This document shows positions 19,322 to 28,916 of a DNA stretch of 64,000 bases, piece after piece (the first letter of the stretch is position 1; every line of letters begins with the position of its first letter). Position numbers and translations under genes: made by a program. Source of the DNA: JACCZX01 sp963791315 (lineage in GTDB: Bacteria; Pseudomonadota; Gammaproteobacteria; Burkholderiales; Burkholderiaceae_F); contig CAWBRQ010000007.1 of NCBI GenBank assembly GCA_963791315.1, forward strand, positions 310,001 to 374,000. Reading direction: 5' to 3'. Under the pieces are notes generated by a model. It was given only the letters and a program-made list of their open reading frames with translations, made no database searches and was not told where the DNA came from.

Positions 19322-20221
19322 ATGGATCTAGCTGACCTCAGTCTGGCCGCGCCCGCCTACGGGCTACGCTCGTTCCTTGCCGACAAAGTGTTGGTGATGG
19401 CAATGACCGTGTCTATCGGTCTGCACATTACGGCGCTGGCCGTTCGCTTTGTCGATCCGGAGCTCTTTAGAGTTCGATCCACCGACCCACCGGTCGAGAT
19501 CATTCTGGTCAACGCGAAGAGCAATACGGCCCCAGGCACTGTCGAGGCGCTTGCGCAAAACAATCTTGACGGCGGCGGCACCAATGATGCGGGCCGCCGC
19601 ACTTCTCCGTTGCCAAACAGCTTCGAGATGCGAGATGGCGATTCACTTGAATCGGCACGCAAGAACGTGCAGCAGCTGGAGGAAGAGCAAAAGAAGCTGC
19701 TCGCGACCCTGCGGGAATCGCTGCAGCTGCGGGCGACTCCGCTGACTGAGACGACTGCGCAGCAGCCGCAAAGCGGTAGCGCCGATGATGAGACAAACGA
19801 ACAGCTGGCGCGCGCTCAGGCTGAAATAGCCAAGCAGATCTCCGATTATCAGAAACGACCGCGCAAGCACCATTTCATGCCGAGTGCATCGGAGTACCGT
19901 TACGCGCGCTACGTCGAAGACTGGCGTGCCCGTGTGGAGAAGATCGGCAACGAGAATTATCCGAATGACGCTCGCGGACGCTTCTATGGCGCTCTGCGTC
20001 TGACGGTGGCGATTCGAAAGGACGGCTCGGTGGCCGATGCGATGATCGATCAATCATCGGGCTCGCAGATACTCGACCGCGCTGCGCGCAGAATCGTGCA
20101 AATGGCCGGTCCCTACCCACCTTTTCCGCCGGAGATTGCGCGCGACACGGATATCCTAGAAATTACACGTACGTGGATATTCACCAACGATCAGCTGGCC
20201 ACCCGCAGCGCAAAGCCCTGA
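19322..20221 (+). CDS. TonB-like energy transducer / TonB C-terminal domain protein
   Basis: A 299-residue protein with one N-terminal membrane anchor (VLVMAMTVSIGLHITALAV), then a periplasmic part with a Gln/Glu-rich, probably coiled-coil segment (around 120-190). The TonB C-terminal domain has GALRLTVAIRKDGSVADAMI and AARRIVQMAGPYPPFPPEI. TonB proteins pass proton-motive force to outer-membrane receptors. No exbB/exbD or receptor gene is adjacent, and the usual Pro-rich spacer is absent, so the role may differ. It sits 9 bp before aroE, a linkage I recall in Burkholderiales. Confidence 0.85.
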   Translation: MDLADLSLAAPAYGLRSFLADKVLVMAMTVSIGLHITALAVRFVDPELFRVRSTDPPVEIILVNAKSNTAPGTVEALAQNNLDGGGTNDAGRRTSPLPNSFEMRDGDSLESARKNVQQLEEEQKKLLATLRESLQLRATPLTETTAQQPQSGSADDETNEQLARAQAEIAKQISDYQKRPRKHHFMPSASEYRYARYVEDWRARVEKIGNENYPNDARGRFYGALRLTVAIRKDGSVADAMIDQSSGSQILDRAARRIVQMAGPYPPFPPEIARDTDILEITRTWIFTNDQLATRSAKP

Positions 20222-20230
20222 CCCGACTCA

Positions 20231-21076
20231 ATGCACACCGTCGACAAGTACGGAGTTGTCGGTAACCCGATCGCGCACAGCCGTTCGCCGGAGATTCACC
20301 AGCGATTTGCACAGCAGGCGAAGCAACACCTTACGTACGAGCGCATCGAAGCGCCGCTCGACGGCTTTGAGGACAAGGCGCTCGCACTGCGCGAGGCTGG
20401 TTACGGCGGACTCAACGTCACGCTTCCCTTCAAAATCGACGCGGCGAAACTGGCGGATGATTTAACACCGCGCGCTCGAGTCGCAGGCGCAGTCAACACG
20501 TTGAAGTTCGACGGCGACACGATCGTCGGAGACAACACTGACGGCATCGGTTTCGTGCGCGATCTGCGCGAACGCCTGAAGTTCTCGTTTTCAGACTGCT
20601 CGGTTTTGGTGCTCGGGTCGGGCGGCGCGGTTCGAGGGTTGCTCGGCTCGATGCTCGACGAGAGTCCGCGCTGGCTAGCGGTTGCCAATCGATCGCACAA
20701 GCGTGCCGAAGAGCTGGCCGAGGAGTTCGGCGTCGAGGCGATTCACTTCGATGAGATTCCTGCCGAGCACTTCGATTTGATCATCAACGGCACGACGACG
20801 AGCCTGAATCACGAAGCGCCGGCGATCGATCCGGACACATTCAACGACTGCACACTCGCTTACGATCTGGCGTACGCGGCGGACCCGACGCCATTCATGC
20901 AACTGGCGCAATCGGGCGGTGCGAAACACGTCGTCGACGGCCTTGGCATGCTGATCGAACAGGCGGCTGAATCGTTTCTGCTATGGCGCGGTGTACGGCC
21001 GGATACCGGCGCCGTGTACCGGGAACTGCGGGACCTGTTGAAGAGTCAATCGGCAGAGTACGTCGTCGCAAGGTAG
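20231..21076 (+). CDS. aroE: Shikimate 5-dehydrogenase
   Basis: AroE reduces 3-dehydroshikimate to shikimate with NADPH. Substrate binding residues are seen in NPIAHSRSPEIH, the catalytic Lys in NVTLPFK and Asp in GDNTDGIGF. The NADP loop is GSGGAVRG with ANRSHKRAEEL after it. The 281-residue length is normal. It is sandwiched between the TonB-like gene and mtgA and likely co-transcribed with both. Confidence 0.95.
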   Translation: MHTVDKYGVVGNPIAHSRSPEIHQRFAQQAKQHLTYERIEAPLDGFEDKALALREAGYGGLNVTLPFKIDAAKLADDLTPRARVAGAVNTLKFDGDTIVGDNTDGIGFVRDLRERLKFSFSDCSVLVLGSGGAVRGLLGSMLDESPRWLAVANRSHKRAEELAEEFGVEAIHFDEIPAEHFDLIINGTTTSLNHEAPAIDPDTFNDCTLAYDLAYAADPTPFMQLAQSGGAKHVVDGLGMLIEQAAESFLLWRGVRPDTGAVYRELRDLLKSQSAEYVVAR

Positions 21077-21168
21077 CAATTCGCCTAGCGATGAGCACCG
21101 GGCCGCCCCAAGCTCATCGCATGCCCTCGTGGGGGGCAGGCGCACAGCGACCGGGGGCGTACTGATCC

Positions 21169-21857
21169 ATGTTGCGCTGGCTACTGCGAGGCGTTGCTGC
21201 TCGTACTTGGTGTTTTGCTGTTGATCCAGCTGTGGTATTTCGGCTGGGTTGCATGGTGGAAGTGGAACGATCCCGGTGCAACCTCGTTCATGAGCCGCGA
21301 GCTGTCTGCGCTGCGTGAAAAAAACCCAAATGCCGAACTGAAGCATCGCTGGATCGAGTATCAGCGCATCTCCAATCATCTGAAGCGCGCGGTCATCGCG
21401 TCCGAGGATGCCAACTTCACCGACCACGAAGGTGTCGACTGGCAGGCGATCGAAAAGGCATATAAGGAAAATCTTCGCAAGGGCAAGGTTGCGCGCGGCG
21501 GCTCTACGATCACGCAGCAGCTCGCAAAGAATCTGTTCTTGTCGTCGGAGCGAAGTTATTGGCGCAAGGCGCAGGAGCTTGTCATCACATACATGATCGA
21601 GGCGCTGTGGGACAAGCGCCGGATTCTCGAGGTGTACCTGAACGTCGTGGAGTGGGGCGACGGGGTGTTTGGCGCGGAGGCTGCGGCACGCCAGTACTTC
21701 AACGTCAGCGCTTCGCAACTGAGTGCGGAGCAATCCGCTAGGCTGGCTGCCTATCTTGCCGAATCCGAAGCGCTACGGCCGCATCCGCTCAGGTCCGTAC
21801 CTGGACCGCAGAACGGCCGCAATTCAACGCTTCATGACCGACACCGCCGTACCGTAA
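21169..21857 (+). CDS. mtgA: Monofunctional peptidoglycan transglycosylase MtgA (two frameshifts)
   Basis: MtgA polymerises lipid II into glycan strands at the inner membrane. After a membrane anchor (LLLVLGVLLLIQLWYFGWVA) comes the GT51 domain with the catalytic Glu in ASEDANFTDHEGVDW and the motif RGGSTITQQLAKNLFLS. The start (MLRWLLRG) is in another frame and joins near 21195. A second break near 21770 restores the C-terminus PKRYGRIRSGPYLDRR and a TAA at 21855. The reconstructed length of about 229 residues is normal for MtgA. Confidence 0.92.
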
Positions 21858-21875
21858 TCAACTTAACTTGCCGCC

Positions 21876-21881
21876 TACAAT
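21876..21881 (+). promoter_or_regulatory. Possible -10 box upstream of mgtE
   Basis: TACAAT lies 34 bp before the mgtE ATG and 19 bp after the mtgA stop. No good -35 element is at the right distance. Confidence 0.35.
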
Positions 21882-21914
21882 CCGTGCGCCGCGGAAGGGG
21901 CACGCACGATTGAA

Positions 21915-23405
21915 ATGAACGAACTGAAACTCGAACGCGAACGGCGGGATGCTGCTCAGGCGCACGATCCGGAGGCGGCGCAGCGCGCGCTCGCCCGTGT
22001 TGAGCAGCTGCTTGAAAAGCAGCACCGTGTCGAAGCCTTGGTGCAGCGTGAGCAGACCCCGGCTGAAGAAAAGAAGGCGCTGGTCGAGCAGCTGGTGCAT
22101 CGGCGGCATCTGAACGAGCTGAAGTCAATCCTCGACCGTCTGCACCCGGCCGATATTGCGTACATCCTTGAAGCATTGCCGTTGCAAGATCGGCTGACGG
22201 TGTGGGACGGCGTCAAGGCCGATCGCGATGGCGAGATCCTGATCGAGGTCAACGACGCGGTACGCGAAACCTTGATCGCATCGATGAATCGTGAGGAACT
22301 GGTCGATGCGGTCGAGAGCCTCGAAACCGACGAAATCGCGGCGATTGCGGACGATTTGCCCGCGGATGTCGTCCACGAAGTCCAGCAAGGGTTGACTGCC
22401 GAAGAGCGCGCGCAGCTGCGCGCGTCGATGTCGTATCCGCACGATTCGGTCGGCGCGCTGATGGACTTCGAGATGATTTCCATTCGCGAGGACGTCACGC
22501 TGGAGGTGGTGCTGCGGTATCTGCGCCGTTTCGATGCGCTTCCTAATCACACCGATCAGGTGTTCGTCGTCGATCGGCACGATGTGCTGAAGGGCGGGCT
22601 TCCGCTCGATCGCCTCCTTCTGAACGAGCCGGAGGTCCAGGTTGCGGCGGTAATGAGCACAGACTTGATGACGCTCTCGCCGCTCGATGAGACAAGCGAG
22701 GCGGCCCAGGCATTCGAGCGCTATGACCTGGTTTCGGCACCCGTGGTGGATGAGGCCGGCCGCCTGGTGGGGCGGCTGACGATCGACGAAATCGTCGACG
22801 TCATCCGCGAGGAGGGCGAGGACGCAGCGCTGGCACAGGCCGGCTTGCGCGAGGACGAGGATCTGTTCGCGTCGGTATGGAACTCCGCGCGCAACCGCTG
22901 GTTATGGCTCGCGGTGAATCTCGGCACCGCGTTTTTTGCGTCGCGCGTGATCGGCGCGTTTGAAACGACGATCGAGAAGGTTATCGCGCTGGCGACGTTG
23001 ATGACGATCGTGATGGGTATTGCCGGCAATTCCGGCAATCAGACGATGACGCTGATGATCCGTTCGCTCGCGCTCGGTCACGTGACGGGCGTCAATGCGA
23101 GGCGGCTGATATTGAAGGAACTCGTTATTGCCGGTCTCAACGGTGTCGTCTGGGGAAGCATCGCCGGTCTCGTTGCGTGGTGGATTTATGTAGACAGTCC
23201 ACGCGGTTGGCTGATCGGCTTGACGCTGCTCCTGGCGATGACATTGAACATGCTGATCGCGGCGCTGGTCGGCACCATTGTGCCGCTGATACTCGAACGG
23301 GCAGGTCGCGACCCTGCGCTGGGTTCGTCGGTGCTGTTGACATTCACGACTGACAGCATGGGCGTGTTCATCTTTCTCGGCATCGCGACGCTCTTTTTTC
23401 TGTAG
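21915..23405 (+). CDS. mgtE: Magnesium transporter MgtE
   Basis: MgtE is a Mg2+ channel gated by cytoplasmic Mg2+ levels. The 496-residue protein has a helical N-domain with HPADIAYILEALP, then a CBS pair (around residues 170-300: SVGALMDFEMISI, VMSTDLMTLSP, GRLTIDEIVDVI). The membrane domain has five helices, including the pore motif MGIAGNSGNQTMTLMIRSLA. The frame is intact. It is probably transcribed on its own. Confidence 0.95.
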   Translation: MNELKLERERRDAAQAHDPEAAQRALARVEQLLEKQHRVEALVQREQTPAEEKKALVEQLVHRRHLNELKSILDRLHPADIAYILEALPLQDRLTVWDGVKADRDGEILIEVNDAVRETLIASMNREELVDAVESLETDEIAAIADDLPADVVHEVQQGLTAEERAQLRASMSYPHDSVGALMDFEMISIREDVTLEVVLRYLRRFDALPNHTDQVFVVDRHDVLKGGLPLDRLLLNEPEVQVAAVMSTDLMTLSPLDETSEAAQAFERYDLVSAPVVDEAGRLVGRLTIDEIVDVIREEGEDAALAQAGLREDEDLFASVWNSARNRWLWLAVNLGTAFFASRVIGAFETTIEKVIALATLMTIVMGIAGNSGNQTMTLMIRSLALGHVTGVNARRLILKELVIAGLNGVVWGSIAGLVAWWIYVDSPRGWLIGLTLLLAMTLNMLIAALVGTIVPLILERAGRDPALGSSVLLTFTTDSMGVFIFLGIATLFFL

Positions 23406-23408
23406 CGC

Positions 23409-23621
23409 CTACTTCACGCGCTTGACGGTGAACTCTTCCTGGATCGTGTCCTTATAAACACTCGCCGGTGACGAACTGGCGATAAACCTCCGGGCGATCT
23501 CTTCACCGACGGCCGTGTGTTGAATGATCGTCCCGTTGTCGAATTCGATCTCCAGCACGCGATTGTTGCGGTCGTAACCGGCGGACTTGATACCGCCGCG
23601 GCGAATCGGTTTACGTTCCAT
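23409..23621 (-). CDS. KTSC-domain small protein
   Basis: A 70-residue protein matching the KTSC domain: GGIKSAGYDRNNRVLEIEF, then FIASSSPASVYKD near the C-terminus. KTSC domains are small beta-rich folds of unknown function, found alone or next to nucleic-acid-related enzymes. It lies directly downstream of ubiD (1 bp between stop region and next start), so co-transcription is likely. Confidence 0.8.
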   Translation of the reverse strand: MERKPIRRGGIKSAGYDRNNRVLEIEFDNGTIIQHTAVGEEIARRFIASSSPASVYKDTIQEEFTVKRVK

Positions 23622-23622
23622 C

Positions 23623-25110
23623 CTAGATTCCCAGTTGCCCCCAGATGGCGTTAACGCGCGCCTTGACTGCCGCGTCCATCACGATCGGCCGGCCCCACTC
23701 CCGCTGCGTTTCTCCGGGCCACTTATTGGTCGCGTCGATCCCCATTTTCCCGCCGAGTCCCGCCACCGGCGAAGCGAAGTCAAGATAGTCGATCGGAGTG
23801 TTATCGATCAACAGTGTGTCGCGCACCGGGTCAACGCGCGTCGTAATCGCCCATATCACTTCCTTCCAGACGCGCACATCGATATCGTCGTCAGTGACGA
23901 CAATGAACTTGGTGTACATGAACTGGCGCAGAAAACTCCACACACCGAACATCACACGCTTCGCGTGTCCGGCGTATTGCTTGCGGATCGACACAATCGC
24001 CATCCGGTAGCTGCACCCTTCAGCGGGTAAGTAGAAGTCGGCAATCTCGGGAAATGTCCGGCGCAGTAGCGGTACGAATACTTCATTGAGCGCGACGCCC
24101 AGGACGGATGGTTCGTCCGGCGGCTTCCCTGTATAGGTCGAGTGATAAATCGGGTCGCGGCGCATCGTGATCCGGTCGATGGTGAAAACCGGAAACCACT
24201 CACGCTCGTTGTAGTAGCCGGTGTGGTCACCGAAGGGTCCTTCGAGCGCCATTTCGTACCCGCCCTCATGGGCGCTATCGGGTTGGATGTGCCCTTCGAG
24301 CACGATTTCAGCCGTGGCGGGAACGCGGATCTCGCTGCCGATGCATTTTGTGATCTGCGTTTTCGCCCCGCGCAGCAAACCGGCGAACTGGTACTCCGAC
24401 AGGCTGTCCGGGACCGGAGTGACTGCACCCAGGGTTGTCGCTGGATCGGCACCGAGCGCGACGGCGACTGGAAAGGGTTTCCCGGGAAATGCCAAAGCGT
24501 GATCGCGAAAGTCAAGCGCCCCTCCACGGTGTGGCAGCCAGCGCATAATGACTTTGTTTGGACTTAGCACCTGTTGTCGGTAGATACCTAGGTTTTGGCG
24601 TCTTTTATGCGGACCTTGGGTTACAACTAGACCCCACGTGATCAGCGGAGCCGCGTCGCCCGGCCAGCACAGTTGGATGGGTAGCTTGCCGAGATCAACA
24701 TCACGTTCCTCCCATACCGCGGTCTGACAGGGTGCGCCTGTTATCTCGCGCGGAATCATGTCCCAAAGGGCACTCTTGAGTTGCGCGACCTTGCCCAGTG
24801 CGTCGCGCAGACCCTGCGGTGCCTCGGGCTCCTTCAGCGCTGCCAATAGTTCGCCGACATCGCGTAACGCGGCGACATCAGTCGCTCCCATCGCCAGCGC
24901 GACTCGCTGCGGTGTGCCGAACAAATTGGCTAGCACAGGAATCTGAGAGCCTGTCGGGCGCTCAAAAAGTAGCGCCGGGCCGGCCGCACGTAACGTCCGA
25001 TCGCAGATTTCGGTCATCTCCAACCGGGGCGAGACATCTGTGGAAACGCGCTTTAGGTCGCCGGCAGCTTCCAGCTGCGTAATGAAGTCACGCAAGTCGC
25101 CATATTTCAT
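23623..25110 (-). CDS. ubiD: UbiD-family decarboxylase (4-hydroxy-3-polyprenylbenzoate decarboxylase)
   Basis: UbiD uses prenylated FMN, made by UbiX, to decarboxylate the ubiquinone precursor. The 495-residue length and the EGPFGDHTGYYN and EREWFPVF segments are those of UbiD proper. The N-terminus MKYGDLRDFITQLEAAGDLKRV and the C-terminus with DATNKWPGE agree. No ubiX is in the window. It is far from the benzoate cluster, and its closeness to classical UbiD favours ubiquinone synthesis rather than aromatic-acid catabolism. Confidence 0.93.
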   Translation of the reverse strand: MKYGDLRDFITQLEAAGDLKRVSTDVSPRLEMTEICDRTLRAAGPALLFERPTGSQIPVLANLFGTPQRVALAMGATDVAALRDVGELLAALKEPEAPQGLRDALGKVAQLKSALWDMIPREITGAPCQTAVWEERDVDLGKLPIQLCWPGDAAPLITWGLVVTQGPHKRRQNLGIYRQQVLSPNKVIMRWLPHRGGALDFRDHALAFPGKPFPVAVALGADPATTLGAVTPVPDSLSEYQFAGLLRGAKTQITKCIGSEIRVPATAEIVLEGHIQPDSAHEGGYEMALEGPFGDHTGYYNEREWFPVFTIDRITMRRDPIYHSTYTGKPPDEPSVLGVALNEVFVPLLRRTFPEIADFYLPAEGCSYRMAIVSIRKQYAGHAKRVMFGVWSFLRQFMYTKFIVVTDDDIDVRVWKEVIWAITTRVDPVRDTLLIDNTPIDYLDFASPVAGLGGKMGIDATNKWPGETQREWGRPIVMDAAVKARVNAIWGQLGI

Positions 25111-25572
25111 ACGGAAATGACCTCAAACGACGAGTGGCTTACCTGTAAGTGAGCAAATACTCCACACCGGCAGGCAGGTGGCAATCTATTGATTTTTATG
25201 GTTATTTTGCAAACGCATCGATTCCGGGCTGCCGTCCAGCGGCGGGACTGGAAAATTCCCATTTATTTAGAAGGAATCCACGCTTGACCGAGCCTTATTG
25301 CCACCTAGAATCCACCCAGCCGTTTGGCATAACCCCTAGCGCGTGCGTTGCAACATCCGTGTTGGGCCAAGTCCAAAACGAGTTGCCGGCAAGTAGGCCC
25401 TGCCGTTGCTCTATATATGTGCCGGGTGATCGGTGCAATGAAGACCCTTAGCGAACCGGAGGTTGGCAAGGGAGAGTTGAATGGCCGGTGATACTGAACG
25501 ATCCGGTCATTGTTCCACCTGTGTATGCGACCCCGAACAATCGGTGGCCGTTCGGCATAAGGAGACACGACA
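25111..25572. other. Intergenic region, divergent ubiD / lytic transglycosylase
   Basis: This stretch separates the divergent starts of ubiD and the lytic transglycosylase. It is locally AT-rich around 25180-25270 and contains one good plus-strand promoter. I see no coding sequence or RNA gene in it; the leader from the promoter to the transglycosylase would be about 250 nt. Confidence 0.5.
25284..25311 (+). promoter_or_regulatory. Predicted sigma-70 promoter
   Basis: TTGACC (25284-25289) and TAGAAT (25306-25311) are separated by 16 bp, with five of six and five of six matches to consensus. The start site would be near 25318. Confidence 0.55.
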
Positions 25573-26496
25573 TTGGCTAACGCTTCTAATTATGCGCTGC
25601 GCAAGGTGGCGGTTATCGGTCCGGTAATCGCCGCCTTAGTCACTTTCGCGATCGACATTGGGCAGGGCGCGTTGTCGACGACCCGGCTGCTGGTGATGGT
25701 GGTGGGTGCCGCCGCGTTGCTGGTGGCGGGCGTACTGCTTGGTAGCGACGATGCGCGGCTACTGTTAGAGGCGCGCCTTACGGCGCCGGAAACAGTGGCA
25801 GCCGCCGCCGTGGTGAGCGATGGGAACGCCACCGATGCCCGCGACGAGCGGGGGCGTGCAGCGGACGATTTCCAGCAAAAACGGGTCGTGCAATACCTTG
25901 CGCGTCGATATCGGGTAGCAGACGGGGCCGCGCGCATGCTGGTTTCTACAGCGTTTCAGATCGGCAAGGAAAAAAACATCGATCCGCTGCTCATTCTGTC
26001 CGTGGTCGCAATTGAGTCGGGTCTGAACCCGTTTGCCGAAAGTGCCATGGGTGCGCAGGGCCTAATGCAGGTGATGACTCGGGTCCATGCGCAGCGCTTC
26101 GAGCCGCATGGCGGTGAAACCGCGGCCCTTGACCCGATCGCTAACATGAAAGTCGGCGCTTCGATATTGCACGAGCTGATCTCGCGTGGCGGCTCAGTCG
26201 AGCGCGGTCTGCAGTTGTACGTGGGTGCCGGCAACATGCCAGACGACGGAGGCTATGGCGCGCGCGTGCTAGGCGAGCGCACGCGGCTGCAGATGGCAGC
26301 GGCAGGAAAGGTCGATGCCGCGTTGGCCGCTGCTGTTCGCGCGGCGACCGCGCCCGCACCGGTCCCCGAGTTGAAACCCGCCGCGCTGCCGGTGAACGCC
26401 GCCAGAAGTGCACCTCTCGAACAGACCGAGCTGACGCCGGCTGGTGGGTCCACCGAGGCGCAGCTTTTCCCTGCAGTCCCCGAGCATTCCGTTTAG
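25573..26496 (+). CDS. Lytic transglycosylase, SLT (GH23) domain
   Basis: A 307-residue membrane-anchored murein lyase. Two hydrophobic segments near the N-terminus (VIAALVTFAIDIG and LLVMVVGAAALLVAGVLLG) precede a GH23 lysozyme-like domain. Its catalytic Glu lies in SVVAIESGLNPFAES and the Gln/Val/Met motif in GAQGLMQVM. The C-terminal 70 residues are Ala/Pro-rich. The start is TTG, chosen because AAGGAG sits 8 nt upstream. It would cleave glycan strands in the periplasm. Confidence 0.88.
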   Translation: MANASNYALRKVAVIGPVIAALVTFAIDIGQGALSTTRLLVMVVGAAALLVAGVLLGSDDARLLLEARLTAPETVAAAAVVSDGNATDARDERGRAADDFQQKRVVQYLARRYRVADGAARMLVSTAFQIGKEKNIDPLLILSVVAIESGLNPFAESAMGAQGLMQVMTRVHAQRFEPHGGETAALDPIANMKVGASILHELISRGGSVERGLQLYVGAGNMPDDGGYGARVLGERTRLQMAAAGKVDAALAAAVRAATAPAPVPELKPAALPVNAARSAPLEQTELTPAGGSTEAQLFPAVPEHSV

Positions 26497-26591
26497 TTCT
26501 TTGCAGTCCGCTGGCTAGCGCGGTCCCTCAGCACCGCCGCGCGCGAGGATAATCGCGGCTTCGTTTTCGAGGTTGTCGACGTTCTGCCGCC

Positions 26592-28907
26592 ATGCCGACC
26601 GAAGATCAAGCTGATCTGAAGCGCGCCGCTCTCGAGTATCACGAGAAGCCGCAGCCGGGAAAAATCTCCGTTACACCTACCAAGCAGCTCGTAAACCAGC
26701 GCGATCTTGCGCTCGCGTATTCACCGGGGGTAGCTGCCGCCTGCGAGGCGATTCACGCCGATCCTGCGACCGCGTCGCGGTACACCGCGCGCGCCAATCT
26801 GGTGGGGGTCGTCACCAACGGTACAGCGGTACTCGGGCTTGGCGCGATTGGCCCGCTCGCTGCGAAGCCGGTGATGGAAGGCAAAGCGGTGCTGTTCAAG
26901 AAATTCGCCGGTATCGATGTGTTCGATATCGAACTCAATGAGCTTGATCCCGACAAGCTGATCGAGATCATCGCTGCGCTCGAGCCAACTTTCGGCGGCA
27001 TCAACCTCGAGGACATCAAGGCTCCGGAATGCTTCTACATCGAGCGCACGCTGCGGCAGCGGATGAAGATTCCGGTGTTTCATGATGATCAGCACGGCAC
27101 TGCGATCATCGTCGGGGCTGCGGTACTAAATGGCTTGAGTGTCGTTGGCAAGGACATCAAGAAGGTCAAGCTCGTGACCAGCGGCGCCGGCGCTGCAGCG
27201 CTCGCGTGTCTGCAATTGCTGGTCGAGCTCGGCCTGCCGCGCGAAAACATCTGGGTCACTGATATCGAAGGCGTCGTGTATCAGGGCCGCAAGGCGCTGA
27301 TGGACGAAGACAAGGCGCGCTTTGCTCAAGCCACTGCGCTTCGCAAGCTAGGCGATGTAATCGAAGGGGCCGACGTTTTTCTGGGCCTATCGGCCGCGGG
27401 CGTGCTGAAGCCCGAGATGGTCAAGAAGATGGCGGCGCGCCCACTGATTCTTGCGCTCGCAAATCCGACACCGGAGATCATGCCCGAGCAGGTAAAGGCG
27501 GTACGCGACGACGCGATCATCGCCACTGGACGCTCTGATTACGTCAATCAGGTCAATAACGTCTTGTGTTTCCCCTTCATTTTTCGAGGCGCGCTCGACG
27601 TCGGCGCAACCACGATCACGACCGCAATGGAGACGGCCGCCGTGCGCGCGCTCGCCGGCCTCGCGCGCGAGGAACAAAGCGACATCGTCGCCTCCGCATA
27701 CGGTGTGGCTGACGTCAGCTTTGGCCCCGAGTATTTGATTCCGAAGCCGTTCGATCCGCGGCTGATTACGCGCATTGCACCTGCGGTCGCGCAGGCAGCG
27801 ATGGCAAGCGGTGTCGCCACACGGCCGATCGACGATATCCAGGCATATCGCGATCAGCTTCAGCAGTTCGTCTATCACTCCGGCACGTTCATGAAGCCGA
27901 TCTTCGCGATCGCGAAGGACGCTCATGCGGGTGGCGGCAAGTCGCGCATTGTGTTTGCCGAAGGCGAAGAAGAACGAGTGTTGCGCGCGGTGCAGGTCGT
28001 CATCGACGAGAAGCTGGCGAAGCCGATCCTGATCGGGCGGCCGGCAGTCATCAGCAAGCGCCTCGAACGCTTTGGGCTACGGATGCGGCCGGAGGTGGAT
28101 TTCGATCTGATCAATCCTGAATTTGACAAGCGCTATCGCGATTACTGGGAAACCTATCATCGCCTGGCCGCGCGTAAGGGCGTGACTCAGCAGTATGCAA
28201 AGATCGAGATGCGCCGCCGGCTCACGTTGATCGGTGCGATGATGATGCACAAGGGCGAGGCCGACGGCATGCTCTGTGGGACGTTCGGTACGCACGGCCC
28301 GCATTTGACATACATCGATCAGGTGATTGGCCGCCGCGCCGGCGCCAATGTCTACGCGGCGATGAATATTCTGATGGTGCCGGGGCGGCAGTTAGCGCTG
28401 GTCGACACGGCGGTCAACCTTGATCCGACCGCGGAGCAGGTGGCGGAAATTACAGTCCTGGCCGCTGAACAACTGAGGCGCATGGGAATCGCACCGCGCG
28501 CAGCGCTCGTTTCGCATTCCGACTTTGGCTCAAGCGACGCGCCGTCGGCGGTGAAGATGCGCGAAGCGTTGGCGCTAATTCGTCAGCTGGCGCCGGACCT
28601 CGAAGTCGATGGCGAAATGCATGCCGACGGTGCGGTCGATGATGCGATTCGTAAATCGATCATGCCGTTTTCCACACTGACCGGCGACGCCAATTTGCTG
28701 GTGTGCCCGACGCTCGACGCTGCCAATATTTCATACAACCTGCTGAAGGCGACGGCAGGCAACAACATCGCGATCGGCCCGATTCTGCTTGGTGTCGCAA
28801 AGCCGGCAAATATCCTGACGCCTGCGGCGACGGTACGTCGCATCGTCAACATGACCGCGGTGACAGTGCTCGAAGCAAATTCGGTCCGGCAGGCCGAATT
28901 GCTCTGA
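26592..28907 (+). CDS. maeB: NADP-dependent malic enzyme with C-terminal phosphotransacetylase-like domain
   Basis: MaeB oxidatively decarboxylates malate to pyruvate, producing NADPH. The 771 residues comprise a malic-enzyme part (1-430: LALAYSPGVAAAC, KFAGIDVFDIEL, FHDDQHGTAIIV, TSGAGAAALACL) and a PTA_PTB domain (about 440-765: SRIVFAEGEEERVLRA). The latter is regulatory and not active as phosphotransacetylase in studied MaeB proteins. The frame is intact. It converges on rsmE with 9 bp between the stops. Confidence 0.96.
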   Translation: MPTEDQADLKRAALEYHEKPQPGKISVTPTKQLVNQRDLALAYSPGVAAACEAIHADPATASRYTARANLVGVVTNGTAVLGLGAIGPLAAKPVMEGKAVLFKKFAGIDVFDIELNELDPDKLIEIIAALEPTFGGINLEDIKAPECFYIERTLRQRMKIPVFHDDQHGTAIIVGAAVLNGLSVVGKDIKKVKLVTSGAGAAALACLQLLVELGLPRENIWVTDIEGVVYQGRKALMDEDKARFAQATALRKLGDVIEGADVFLGLSAAGVLKPEMVKKMAARPLILALANPTPEIMPEQVKAVRDDAIIATGRSDYVNQVNNVLCFPFIFRGALDVGATTITTAMETAAVRALAGLAREEQSDIVASAYGVADVSFGPEYLIPKPFDPRLITRIAPAVAQAAMASGVATRPIDDIQAYRDQLQQFVYHSGTFMKPIFAIAKDAHAGGGKSRIVFAEGEEERVLRAVQVVIDEKLAKPILIGRPAVISKRLERFGLRMRPEVDFDLINPEFDKRYRDYWETYHRLAARKGVTQQYAKIEMRRRLTLIGAMMMHKGEADGMLCGTFGTHGPHLTYIDQVIGRRAGANVYAAMNILMVPGRQLALVDTAVNLDPTAEQVAEITVLAAEQLRRMGIAPRAALVSHSDFGSSDAPSAVKMREALALIRQLAPDLEVDGEMHADGAVDDAIRKSIMPFSTLTGDANLLVCPTLDAANISYNLLKATAGNNIAIGPILLGVAKPANILTPAATVRRIVNMTAVTVLEANSVRQAELL

Positions 28908-28916
28908 CCAATCGCT

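Noticed and set aside
23623..25110. UbiD as an aromatic-acid decarboxylase belonging to the benzoate pathway
   Set aside because: It is 30 kb from the box cluster, beside a KTSC gene, and matches classical UbiD in length and motifs.
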